A stretch of 64,000 nt of DNA from Erythrocercus mccallii (Eukaryota; Chordata; Aves; Passeriformes; Dicruridae), in the NCBI GenBank assembly GCA_013397435.1, contig VZRG01001944.1:76769-140768 (forward strand), in the 5' to 3' direction. Shown here piece by piece: positions 22,500-33,993 of this stretch. The notes beneath the pieces are model-generated. The model did not search any database. It was not told where the DNA came from and saw only the letters and a list, made by a program, of their open reading frames with translations. A program made the translations under genes and the position numbers. Each line of letters opens with the position of its first letter. Position 1 is the first letter of the stretch.

Positions 22500-22985
22500 C
22501 TGAGCACCCCCGGAGCATCCCTGGAGCACACCCAGGAGCATCCTTGGAGCACCCTTGGAGCACACCCAGGAGCACCCTTGGAGCACACCCAGGAGCACAC
22601 CTTGGAGCACCCTTGGAGCACACTCAGGAGCACCCTTGGAGCACCCCCAGGAGCATCCCTGGAGCACCCCCAGGAGCATCCCTGGAGCACCCCTAGGAGC
22701 ACCCTTGGAGCACACTCAGGAGCACCCTTGGAGCACACCCGGAGCACCCCCGGAGCACACCCAGGAGCACCCTTGGAGCACCCCAGGAGCACCCCCAGGA
22801 GCATCCCTGGAGCACACCCAGGAGCATCCTTGGAGCACCCTTGGAGCACACCCAGGAGCACCCTTGGAGCACACTCAGGAGCACCCTTGGAGCACCCCCG
22901 GAGCACCCCCGGAGCACACCCAGGAGCACACCCAGGAGCACACCCAGGAGCACCCTTGGAGCACACCCAGGAGCAGCCTCCAAAG
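22500..22985. repeat. minisatellite, 11/12-bp units (GGAGCACCCTT / GGAGCACACCCA)
   Basis: About forty tandem copies of GGAGCAYMCCC-like units. Some alternate as 11- and 12-mers within a higher-order pattern (GGAGCACACCCAGGAGCACC and so on). Degenerate copies continue to about 23130. The units lack stop codons, so both strands stay open for hundreds of bases; those frames are not genes. It lies a few hundred bases inside the proposed KANK4 transcript. Confidence 0.95.
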
Positions 22986-23149
22986 CGCTCCCACACATTC
23001 CTTGAGCACCCTGGAGCATCCCCGAGCACTTTGAAAACATCCCTCTGAACATCCTGCAGCGCACCCCAGGAGCACCCTCTGATTCACCCCCGAGCATCCT
23101 CCAGCGCTCTCCCCAAAGCCCCCTGAGCACCCCCAGACACACAGACCCC

Positions 23150-23420
23150 CCCAAATCGCCTCCAAACTCGGCGGAGAGCCCCGGAGCATCCCTCCAGCCG
23201 CTGCGCCGCGGTGCGCGGTCCCCCCCCGCTGCCGGGCCCCGGTGTCCCCGCCCGGCTCGGCCGTACCTGCAGGGGCAGAGAGCAGCGCTGCGATCCCGCT
23301 GCCTCCTCCGGGAGGGACCCGAGGCGGGCCCGGGGGCGGGGCGGGACCCGGTGCCCTCCCCCGGGCAGCGGGGATGGGCTGCAGGCGGGACAGCGGGAGG
23401 AGCGGCTGCTGGGGAAGGAC
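23150..23420 (-). promoter_or_regulatory. CpG island, probable KANK4 promoter and non-coding first exon
   Basis: Strongly CpG-rich segment with GC-box-like runs (gggggcggggcggga around 23331-23345). On the minus strand a good donor, CTGCAG followed by gtacgg, would end an untranslated exon at 23267. It is the strongest CpG island upstream of KANK4 and lies on the correct side of it. Assignment to KANK4 is inference; the exact start site cannot be read from sequence. Confidence 0.45.
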
Positions 23421-26400
23421 ACAAAGCTGCTTTTGGGGATAAATTTGTAAATTTTTTTTTTTTTTTTTTTACTTCCCCTCATGCCCGTGGTATTCAGTGT
23501 AACGCTTTATTTATACTTTTGTAGCTCATCCTGTTTGCACAGATGCGGATCAAGAGGGGTGGGAAGGGGAATCTGCGGGGATGGGCTCGGGATGCAGAAC
23601 TTGAGCTGGTTTTTGCACCAGCTGTTCTCTGGCTCGGCCCTTCAGCCCCGCCCGGTTCACATCGGGCCCTCGTTGCTGAATGCGATCCCATGGAAATTGT
23701 AAAGAAAAGGCAGTTTGTGTTTTAGGCTTTGAGCCTCCCCATGTGCCCAATCCCATGTGCCCAATCCCATGTGCTCATCCAGCTGCACCGAGTGGGGGGC
23801 ACAGGCAGAAATCAGTTTAGCGATGCCAAATAATGCCTTCAACCCCAGGTAAAGCTTTTGATTTTCCTTCTCTTTGAGACACAGGGGCAAATCCCAGCCC
23901 TGCTCCAGCTGTTCCAGGGCGTGGGAGAGCAGCAGCTCCAGTGCTGCTGGGGCAGCACATGGTCTCCATCTGGGCCAGGAACTCAGCATCCAGTGGGGAT
24001 GGATGTGGCTCTCTGGGACACCCCCCCCCCCACTTCCTTCGAGAAGAATCAAAAGACCTTTAAACTCTGACTGGGAACGTCACAGGGGGAGATTTGAGGG
24101 TTGGGCTCTGGCTGCTGCCCAACCACTCAGTAATTCCAGAGCCCTCCTGGCAGTGCCCAGGCTCCTGCTAAACACAGAGGAATAAAATACCCCATTACCC
24201 AATTCAGGAGTGACTGAGGCTCTGCCCAGAGGCATTCTGCCCTCATTTCCATGTGAGGGGCTCAGGTGCTGAGGGAGAGGAACACATTTCCTGAGGAGTC
24301 TAACAACAGGTCAGAAAACTAAGAGAAAAGTGTGGGATCCTTCAGGCCTCCCAGGACATCCCCTGCTCCTGCTGTTCAGGGTATTCTGGCAGTGCCCAAA
24401 AGAGAGGGATCACGGTATTGGGTTGGTTTTTTTTGCTGGTGGAGGGGAGAGGTGATTCTGACATTATTTTCTTCTCTTGATCCTGATCAACAAACCAACT
24501 TTGATGTGCAGCCATGGCCTGGGAGAGCCAGCACCTCTCCTGCTGCTCCTGGGACCGTGCACCTTTATCCATTTCCCATCCCCTGTGCTCATCCCAAAGC
24601 CGTGACGACCCCTGAGCCCTAAGGACAACAACGAGGCTTTTGCAGCAGAAACTTTGAGCACCTACAGGAAGCTCTTGTGGTTGCAGACATGAACTTGTTT
24701 TGGTTCTCTTTTCCCTGGGGTTAGATTGAAGTGCTCAAAGGTGTGTGTGGGGGTAAGAAGCTGCGGTGGCAGCTCACAGCTCACGTTTCTGTAAGCGTGC
24801 CTCCGAAAAGCACCGACTACCAAAAACCCCATTTTTGAGGAAACAGCCAAACCCAGTTCCCCTTTGCAGTCACCGAGGTTTTACTTGCTCAATAACTGGA
24901 GGAAAAAGAGTATTTTCCATGAGTTTTATGTACTTGGAAGTGTCATACAGAGATGTGGATAACTCGTGTGACCCCTCTTCAATCCCAGAGAATAAATGGT
25001 GCTTTCAAACAAACCGGGATAAACCAGGAGAACTTCTCTGTCTGCACAAACGAAACCCGAGAATTTGTTTAAAAAGCGGATTAGGCGAATTTGGGGAGCG
25101 CTCCAAGGTGGCTGATACCCATGACTATCGAAGAATCCTCTGAGATGCTGCTTGCCAGGAGCTGGGAGGGGACATCAGGAATGCAACCACAGCCTCTCCC
25201 TGCCCATCTCCCACCGTGTCCTCCAGCTCCCCGCCCGGGCAGCATCTGAGGCCGCTGAATTTCCCCCTGCGCTGAATTTCCATCTTGCAGAGTTCAGCTA
25301 TGCTTAGGCGAGGTTGTGAGTCATTAAGCGCTTTCAGATTGTTTATTTGTCAAGCCACAGGCACTTAGGTTGACTTCTGAAGCCAGGCAAGCTGCTCCAA
25401 GGATTTCTGTGCGCCACAGAAATTACTAGGTGAAATTCCACGGCGGGAGGTCAGCCCCGCCACGCCGGATCCGCCCAAGGGCTCCTTTTCAAAGGTCAGT
25501 ACAAGAGAGGAAAAGAGCAACAAGAAGAATGTGGTTTCCTACAGCCTTTCACCACCTGGTTTTGCTTTTCTGTATGTGTTTTTAAGAGAGGCACTGGACT
25601 TTGCTGGCTGGCTGTAATGCCTCGGAGGGTGGATGGTGGTTTGGATGGGGAAGGGACTCCCTGGACAGGGAGGTTTCCCTACAGGGGTGGGATCAGACCC
25701 TCCTGGAGGCCCTGCAGCTGCCAAGAGCAGCCAGACAGGAGCAGGGAGAGGCTGGGAGGAAAACAGAGTTGATGTTATGTCCAGAGCCTGCAGTGGCAGA
25801 GCAGGGGCTGCTGTGATCGAGCCCTTTTGGAAAGGCAGTACAGAATCACTATTGTTCTATAGGATGTCACGTTTGTGCCAACGTCCTTTTTTGTAGATTC
25901 TCTGCAAACTTCTGCCTTGCTCACAGAGCTGCCTTGTATGGTCTGGGAATGCCAAACCCCTGCCCCATCCACCCACCACGCCTGTGGCCTTCCACTTTTG
26001 GCTGGCAGCACGAATGGGGCCAAAATGCTTCTGCCAGTGTCTGGGTGCTGCAGGAATACAAACATCAACCCAACAAAGCAGCTCCATTTGGGAGGGTTTT
26101 ATGGATCAAGCCACGGTTATCATGAAACTTGACTGCGCATCCCCTTTCACCCCCCCCCAAACCCAGCACTTCCCTACATCCCAGTCAGTTGGATGCAGGC
26201 AGGAAAAGCTGTGGAATGTAGATACAACCTCTGTGTCCAGGAGAAGAAACAGCTTCCAGGAACCAACCTGCTGCTCATTCAGCCCTGTGCCACCCTGGTT
26301 GTGCACATCCTGTGATCCCCAAAGTGATCCAGAAAAGACTTCATTTGCTTGTGGCACATGGATCACCCTTGTGATGTTCACATCAAACCACGTGGGCTTG

Positions 26401-26469
26401 CCTGGCAAATAAATTTGCTGTAGTTGTGTTCCCAAAAATAAATTGTTATGTCCTTGCAAGTATTTAAGT

Positions 26470-26635
26470 TGCCTAGAGAAGTTGTGGCTGCCCCATCCCT
26501 GGAAGTGTCCAAGGCCAGGCTGGACAGGGCTTGGAGCAGCCTGGGATAGTGGAAGGTGTCCCTGCCCATGGCAGGGGGTGGAATGGGATGAGCTTTAAGG
26601 TCCCTTCCAACTCAAACCAGTCTGGGATTCTGCAA
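26470..26635 (+). mobile_element. CR1 LINE 3' end
   Basis: Near-consensus sense tail: 'catccctggaagtgtccaag', 'gcctgggatagtggaaggtg', 'cctgcccatggcagggggtg' and 'ggtcccttccaactcaaacc'. It appears young compared with the other copies. Confidence 0.92.
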
Positions 26636-27724
26636 TGAACAAGAAATGCTATTGCTCATATTGCTCAGGTGCCCTGGCACAGCCACAGCTGGAATTCACA
26701 CATCCACTGACAGACTCCAAATCTACTCAAAGGGAATTTCTCACTTCAGTTGTCCCTTGTAAAGTGGTTCTCACTTTTCCCTAGATCTCTTGTGGACAGG
26801 TGTGTGTCCATGACTCTGGGCTTCCTGTGATGCTGCTCCTCTTAGGAGAGAGAACCCGTCCACAGAACAGAGAGAGGCTCAGCTGTTCTCTGTAAGCAAA
26901 GCTCAGCTTTGGTTTCCTGGATTTTGACTCCTGTGTCATTTGTCCCTCTGCTCCATGGTCTGGCTCCCAGTGAGTCACCACGCTGGGAGTTCCTGCCCTT
27001 CAGCAGTGGTTTAGTGCCTGATGACTCAGGGGCCAACTTCTCTCTAATCCTCCCCAGGAGCTGCACCCGGAGAAGCCCTAAAGATTCCTCCAGTTCCATC
27101 CTCCAGGCTGAAAGGTCAACTGTGACGTGTTGGCTTCGCAGGGATAAAGGTGTTACCTGTTCTAAAACTGCCAATTCTCTTTAAAAGCCAAGCCAGGGCA
27201 TCAGGTGATGTGAACTCCACAGGCTGCAGCCTGCAGGAGGAGATGTTGGTTTTCCTGGACACCTCCCTCCTGTGACACACTTACAGCCTCTTCTTGTACC
27301 AAGAGTGGGGCAGAAGGAGGAACTGATCTATCCCCGCACACCTCCACATCACAGATTTTAATCACAACTTTCATCAAGTTTCGCTTTCACTTGAGTTATT
27401 CATTCACTCACATTATGATGTTTGTGGCTGTAACAAAGGGCTGTGTTCAATTTTAACATATAGCAAGTCTTCGGGAAGGGATCTGACAGGATCCCGTTCT
27501 TCAGCTGAGATTCCAGCAAGGAGTTCAGAAGTTCAGGAGGGGATGGCTCTGTGGTGGGGACAAGACGTGGCCAGCACAGGCTCTGCAGTTCCCTGCTTGA
27601 GGTGGCTGTGTTGGGGTCATTTTGCTGTGCAATTCCTTAAAACCTGGCAGAAGTGGCTCTGCTATGGACAAAAACAAGTCCTCACCTGAACCTTAAACCT
27701 TTACAACGGTGGCCTCGTGTCCCT

Positions 27725-28253
27725 GTGTCCCAGGTTAAAATGTATGTATTCTATCACCATCTTCAGGGGCTGTTAAACAAACCAGGTGTGGCAGTATCTC
27801 CCTTATCTCCCGTGAATGGGCCCATCAATGCTGTGCTGCAGGACTCACAGATAACTCTCTCCAGGAGCTCTCTCTGTTAATGGGCCGTCAAGGACCCACT
27901 ACAGCACTCACGGAATGAGATCAGCCCATTGGGAGATGCTCCGCCCAGGGGGAGGGGCCAAGCATTCCCACCTGGATATAAGCTGGGATTTGGGACAGCA
28001 CAGAGAGGTTTTTATCTACTGAACTTTCAGAGTGACCAGATTTTGCTACAGGATTACTACTTCAACAAGACCACATTCATCTGGACTGCCACCATTACCC
28101 TAACAGGGTGTCAGGTTGTATTCTGACTCTGTCAGTGGTTTTTTTTTTACTATTGCATTTATTTTATTTTACTTTATTTTACTTCTTTCTTTTCTTTTTA
28201 ATAAATTGTATTGCTGACTTGGAGTCTCTCACTGGTTTTGCTTTCAAACCAGC
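27725..28253 (+). mobile_element. solo LTR of an endogenous retrovirus (ERV-type)
   Basis: Roughly 530 bp starting TGTCCCAGG. It has a TATA-like element (ggatataagc, 27974-27983), followed by 'tgggatttgggacagcacag' and 'ctgaactttcagagtgacca', then a T/A-rich U3-R-U5 junction with AATAAA at 28200-28205, and it ends near ...ccagca. This fits the structure of passerine ERV LTRs. No gag, pol or env remnants flank it, so it is solo. Exact ends are uncertain because no clear target-site duplication is visible. Confidence 0.7.
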
Positions 28254-31200
28254 ACACCCGAGGTGTGGATGAGGAATTACAGAATCCCTTCTAGGAATGT
28301 CTGTCAGTGGAGATGCTGCCAGCAGATGGTGCAAGCATGTGCAGGTCGGGCTTCCTCCTTCCTCTGCTTCCAGGAGTGAGTACCAGCTCTGTGTGATGTT
28401 ATTCCGACCTGAGAACAGAGACGGGGAGGGGGTTTGTGTGGATTTTTATTTTGGTTATGGTTTGCAATGCAACACCTGCCTTCTGATGTGAATTCCAGCC
28501 CATAGTAGCAAACTGCATTGCCTCTGCTACCAGAGAAGTTCTGGATCTCTATTTATATCCAACAGAGCAGCAGGCTGCGAGCTGTGGAAGAAAATATGCA
28601 CAGACAGGCAAAAGCTGGGAAAACACCCGTAAGGATGCAACAGCACCACATACAAAACATCCCTTTTTTTTTTTTCTGTAGCTTTGCTTTCAGAGAGACC
28701 TCAGGAGAAATGTTCTGTTTCAGACCTCTTGCCTTTGGCAGATTTTCAGAACCGCAGGTTTATATTGTAATGAAGTAATTAATCTACTTTATCTCTACAT
28801 TATGGGTGCAATTATTGCTATTTTCTGAGATCATACATGCATATGGAGCTCTAGGAAGTTCACAGATCTCAATCCAACTGTGTTTTCTCCTAAGAAGGAG
28901 ATAAATGAGAGCCAAGGCTGTGCTATCAGTGGCTAAATACCTTGACCTCCAAACTTATAAACTCTCCCACATGGAGGAACTTGTTATAGTTTGTGCATAG
29001 ACAAGCTCATGGCTTGTGGCTCAGGCCTCCAAGCTGACATTTACCTTCTGAAGCTGAAATTAAAGGAGCTCCTTGCAGGCTTTCCGTGGTGTTTACAGAA
29101 CTGTAACAACTTCTGATTTATTCTTTCCTGCCTCCCCTAAAATCTGCATCTTTATGGATGCCAGAAAACAGCTGGCCCAAGAGGTCAAGGTTTTGGGCCA
29201 GGTTTTACTTGGCAGAGGCTAAAGCTGCTCTAAGTCCCCAGGTGGGAATGAGTTGCTCTGTGATCCACACTAGGATTTCACCCCTGAGAGAAGACAGTGG
29301 CTCTGCTGCTGCCTCACCCCCCTCAGTCTGACATCAAATTGCCCAAACTCGTCCTGTTTTGTTGCCAGAGCCATGCACAGCCCTGCAGAGGGACTGAGAG
29401 TTCTGCAGTGGCCAAATTGTTCCCACGTGCCCCGAGGCAGTTAAAGGAAGGGTTATGGAATGATTTGAGATCCTCTGAAAGCAGATGTAGCTCGTCAAGC
29501 AGGGATAATTCAGGGTTTGTGACGTTCCCAGGCTCCTTGCTGTGGGAAGAGTCAGATTTCCTTTCCTGTGGAGTAAAGCAAGTCAGACAATTTGTTCCTG
29601 TTTCTGGCTGTGAAAGGGCACAGAGTCTGTATGAACCGTGGGGATCACCAAACAATAAAACCCCTAAATACTCATTTCTATTCCTTGTGCCTGAAGCCAG
29701 TCCTGTCCTGATGTTTTATAGTCAGCATTCTTACTAGTCTGAATGGTTTCTTACCTTTTCTGTGGGGGGAATCTGACCAACACTTGTATTCCTCAGGAAT
29801 GAAATGGGTTTTGCCCAGCGTGGGCTGCAGAACTTCTCACCCCGAGGTCCCCCGTGTGATCCAAGGCTGCTGAAAGAGCACATTGTCTGCACACAATTTG
29901 CACCAAAATTCACAGAATGATTCTAACAATACCAGAGAGCCCTGACAGATTTATAGGCCTATCACTGATATGGCTGCAGGCTCTGGAAATTGCTTTATAG
30001 GATTCAGCAACAGCTAAAGGTTGGGGAGGTTTTCCCCCGCTGGGGATTGGTGCTCTGTGCTGGAGGCTGCTTCCAGGACTCCAGAAATCCCATCTCTGGG
30101 GAATCTGCTCCTTCCAGGCATTGCATGTGGTTATTTTTGGCTGTGCCTGTGGAGAGTTCTGGTCTCCCAGCACGGCTATTTTTATAACTCATGGCTGTGA
30201 AGTCCATAGTATGAGACACAATTTGATTTTGCTGGTTGGAGTGCCTCGGGACCCTACGTAAGGAATCACTGCCTCCTGCACCTGCTCCTTCTTTGGCCTG
30301 TGCCTGAAACACTCCTTTACTGTATGGAGTGAAGCTTCAGAGCCTTCTAGACAACAGCTCCTTTATGGAGCGTGCTAAGCTGCCGTAAATATTTAATTAG
30401 GTGTTACCGTGGGTTTGGAGAGATACAGGAAGAAAATAATCCCCATTTCCTTGCATTTAAACAGAACCTTTTCCTGCTGGAAAAATTTCCTCGCATTAAG
30501 CACTGGCAGGGAGCTGGATTTTAAGAGGGGGCATAAAAATCTGAGCAGGTGAGAGGCTGGTGAGGAGGAGATTTCAGGGAGCTGGGGGTTTTTCCTCGGT
30601 GGGAAGGAGCTGCTGGATGGCAGGTTTGAGATGGAGCTGTGTGGGTGTCTTTGAGGCAGCACAGCTCCATGTCAGGCTGGTGGGTGAAGCTTCTGCCCAA
30701 ACCAGGGCAGCTTCTGCTTCCTGAAAATAACTCATGGCTTCAGGGGCATTTTGTAATGAATCAGCAAAGCAGGGTGTCCTGGGCATGCAGGGAGTGGCAC
30801 TGCCTGGATTGCTTCCCGTGCCCCAAACTTTTGGACACAACAACGACCTGGATTGGGATTACACCTGATGAACTCATCAGAGAAAGGTGAGAGAGAAGAA
30901 ACAAGAGGCAGAAGTGTGACCGTGTTGTCCAATTAGAAAAAAATCAATCAACTGACAGACCTGCAGCTAAGATTTCACCCTGGTTTTCCATCCAGGTGAC
31001 AGAGGGGAAGCTTAAATATCACTCAGAGCGTCTCACAATTATATTGGCTTTGTCTCTCCAAGCCAGAGAGAACTAATTTGGAGTGGAAATTAAAAATAAC
31101 ATATGCATGGTTTGGTCAAAATAATGATGATAGGGAATTAGGGAGCAATTTGTGAGTATATTAAGGGAGAGGAATTATTTAGAACGGGGTAAGGGTTATA

Positions 31201-33000
31201 TGTAATCAGATGAGATTGTCAGCAGAAAAAGTAAAACAGGAAGTTTTAATTTTAATTTTAAAAATGCAGGAAGCAGACCTGACACTGAGCTCGCTGGGCT
31301 GCTCAACAGCTCAGCACAGACCTCTTGAAGGGGGAGCATTTGGGAATTGTCCCCACACTGTGGGAAAAGAGCAGGTAAAGTTGTTCCAAATGTGTGCTGA
31401 GTGAGTATTCTGAGAGGTGTTGGGTTTACCCACGTACTGCTTGTGTGGCAGATGCATTTGTTGATTAAAATAATGATTATACCTATGGAAACTGAGCTGG
31501 CTGCTCCATTAGGCAAAAAAAAAAAAATTATGTAACACACAGAACAAAGCCCCACGACCACCATGGGAAATGCTGTGTGCACTTCCAGCCCCTCGAATTT
31601 GCTCAGCAAACACTTCCCTTCCCTCGTTCACTGATAGTTAAATACCACTCAGAGTGTCTCACAATTACAGTTACTGCCCTGAAAAGTCAAACCACGAGCC
31701 TGGAAATGTCCCCAAGCCTGACTTTACTCCCAAATCTCAGCCTTCCAATGTCACTGATGGTGCTCCTAGGCACGAGCACACCTGGAGTTCAGCTAACATA
31801 TGAAATGAGGAATTGCCTAATGTGGATTTAGACTCTCAGACTGTAAAAACCCTTGGATATAAATAGTCTCCTCTCATGTTTGCTGAAGCAGATTGCACAG
31901 CACACACTGGGCAGGGCAGACCTTGGCTGAGAGGAACAGCCTGGCACTTCTGTATCAGCCTGGAGCCCTGCCCTGGGAGTTTATTCCAGCCTGGAATTCA
32001 GTCTCAAGGCACAAACACTCTGAGATTTTCTCATGACAACTCCAGGTTTGACTGCCCAGCACCTTCCAGCTGCCAGCCAAGCGACTCCTCGGCCAATGCC
32101 TCAAACCAGCAGCTTAATTAAACACTTCATTAATCAGCCAAGGACCTCTGGGCACCACCCACCTGGATAAAACTCTCGTCTCACACAAAAGAACCTCTGT
32201 AGTCGCGAGTGTCCATTAACTGCAGGGAGTGTTTGTAGAGCAGAGCTAAAGTTCACTGGGGGAAATCCATCCCTGTCCAGTGGGAATGCAATATCCCAAC
32301 AGCTTCGGAGCACCAAGGAAATAAATCCATATATTCCCCTTGGGAATTTGAACCCTGGACGTGCAGGCACACGTGGATATTTAACCTGCAAGAGGAACCA
32401 AAACCTGTGCAGGAGCGTGTCCGTGGCTGTTGGAATACACACAATTCCTTCCGTAATTCGTATCAGTTAGGGATAGTGACCTGCTGTAATAACGAATTTA
32501 TGCAACAGTGAAAAAAAGCGTCCAAAAATATGGCAAGACTGCAAGAACAAAGCGATTTAGTGAATTTTCAGTTTGCTTCAGTGCTTAGCAGGCAGCACAG
32601 TGCCACGCTCAGGGGAGGCGGCAGCAGCAGCTGGTGCTGGGCAATTTCAGCTTTGGAGTGCTCAAATTTGGGGTAATTCACCCCAAAACCCCAGATCTGG
32701 GCACTGCTCAAAGTCAGTTATGCAATTAATCCTATGAAATACCTTATGTGAATAACGTAGAGCTTCCTGTTAGAAAACCTTTATGTATAAGCAACGTGCC
32801 TCCTTTATGTACAGACTGGAGGTCCTGGAGGGGGCAGTTGGAAGAGCAGAATGCAGTAATCTATACCATTTAACCATATTCCATCTTTTTTTGAGCGCGG
32901 CCATCCCTAAACCAGCGGTTGTGCAGCCTTAACATCCTCAGCGGCAGCTCTCAGTCACTGCTCTCTGCACAGGTGTGCTGGTGGAGCCTTTAGGCCGGGA

Positions 33001-33600
33001 GCAGACGGGAATTCCCGCTGGAATGTCCGGTGTTTTTATGGAAAAAGCGCGGGAAGGCTCCGATGGCGCCGCTCCCGAGCACTGCGGGCCGGGCCCTTGT
33101 GGGCGGGGAAAGGGGGGGCGGAGCCACCGCTTCTGATTGGCCGAGCCGCACAGGGGGCGGGGTCACAGCGGGACCAATCCACCTCCCTCCGGCAGGGGGA
33201 GTGAAGGGCTCTCCCCACACAAATGGTACAGCCCGAACCCGAGCCCTTTGGCCGGGCCGTTACCAGCGCCCGCGCGCGCCCAGGCAGGACCCATAGAGGG
33301 CTGCCCGCAGCACTGCCTGATGCGACGGCGGCCTCGCGGGGTCGGTGACGGCGTTGCGCCGGCTCCCAGCCGCCGCCAGTCTGTCCGCCGTCTCCCAGCA
33401 GACGCTCCGCCGCCGCTCGGCATGGCTTTCGACAGCCGGCCTCCCCCGGCGAAGCGCTCGATTTTCCGGCGTTCTCGCGGGGCGGCCGCCGGCGGGGAGG
33501 GGGTGTCGCGGCGCGAGGCGGGGCGCGCGCGGAGCGGGGGGGTCCTCGTCGGCGCGCGGAAAAAAACGCGCCAAGTTCGCTGACGGTGTCCCCGCGGTCT
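33001..33600 (+). promoter_or_regulatory. USP1 CpG-island promoter and untranslated exon 1 region
   Basis: GC-rich and TATA-less. It contains an inverted CCAAT box (ATTGG, 33136-33140), a forward CCAAT (33174-33178), GC boxes at 33101-33108 and 33153-33162, and an E2F-like site (reverse of 33045-33055, TTCCCGCGC). Such a set is typical of S-phase genes and suits USP1. An untranslated first exon should lie downstream, but its donor was not located and may fall in the adjoining gap. Confidence 0.7.
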
Positions 33601-33608
33601 CCATGGCA

Positions 33609-33712
33609 NNNNNNNNNNNNNNNNNNNNNNNNNNNNNNNNNNNNNNNNNNNNNNNNNNNNNNNNNNNNNNNNNNNNNNNNNNNNNNNNNNNNNNNNNNNN
33701 NNNNNNNNNNNN
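33609..33712. other. assembly gap (104 N)
   Basis: Run of N in extremely GC-rich sequence between the USP1 promoter and first coding exon. It may conceal the exon 1 donor. Confidence 1.
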
Positions 33713-33768
33713 GGGGGGCGGCGGCGGCGGGTCCGCGCTCGGCCCCCTCGGGGAGTAAATGGCGCCTG

Positions 33769-33796
33769 GTGTGCGCGTGTGTGTGTGTGTGCGCGC
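33769..33796. repeat. (GT/GC)n alternating purine-pyrimidine tract
   Basis: Continuous alternation 'gtgtgcgcgtgtgtgtgtgt' and onwards to gcgcgc, about 30 nt before the acceptor of the ATG exon. Such tracts can adopt Z-DNA. Confidence 0.9.
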
Positions 33797-33827
33797 CAGG
33801 TGTGAGCGCCCCGGCCGCGCCCCGCAG

Positions 33828-33993
33828 GAACCATGCCCGGCGTCCTGCCCGGCGACAGCGCCAGGGCCAGCCCTTCCAAGAAGAACAGGCTGTCGCTGAA
33901 GCTCTTTCAGAAGAAGGAGGCGAAGCGAGCGCTGGATTTCACCGAGGCGCAGGAAAATGAGCAGAAGGGCGCGGAGTTCCGAGGCGCCGAGAT
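33828..33993 (+). CDS. USP1: USP1 coding exon 1 (ATG exon)
   Basis: The acceptor is gccccgcag, followed by GAACC and ATG at 33833. It codes residues 1-54 with SPSKKNRLSLKLFQKKE and KRALDFTEAQENE, closely matching human. The donor AT|gtgagt splits Ile54. Confidence 0.93.

Larger units (their letters stand above)
11860..23266 (-). other. proposed KANK4 intron 1
   Basis: Between the ATG-bearing exon and the proposed non-coding first exon. It holds two sense and one antisense CR1 copy, oligo-A runs near 18009-18026 and 18719-18735, an assembly gap and the minisatellite at 22.5 kb. A second possible minus-strand donor (CATCAG followed by gtacag, exon end near 15205) in a CpG-containing region could mark an alternative leader exon; evidence is weak. 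No conserved coding exon was found. Confidence 0.45.
23421..32990. other. KANK4-USP1 intergenic region
   Basis: Nearly 10 kb without any recognisable exon. Contents seen: a short 14-bp tandem 'cccatgtgcccaat' at about 23737-23774, one sense CR1 at 26.5 kb, one solo LTR at 27.7-28.25 kb, and a diverged pair of 33-bp repeats at 31.0 and 31.6 kb. The remainder is unremarkable mixed-composition DNA that could hold enhancers but shows no readable feature. Confidence 0.6.

Noticed and set aside
22500..22985. Possible CRISPR array because of regular short repeats
   Set aside because: Units are contiguous with no unique spacers, in a vertebrate genome.
22244..23048. Long overlapping open frames on both strands (261 and 208 codons) of Cys/Gly/Ala/Pro or Glu/His/Pro repeats
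   Set aside because: They are translations of the GGAGCAC minisatellite, which lacks stops in every frame; no conserved domain or splice context.
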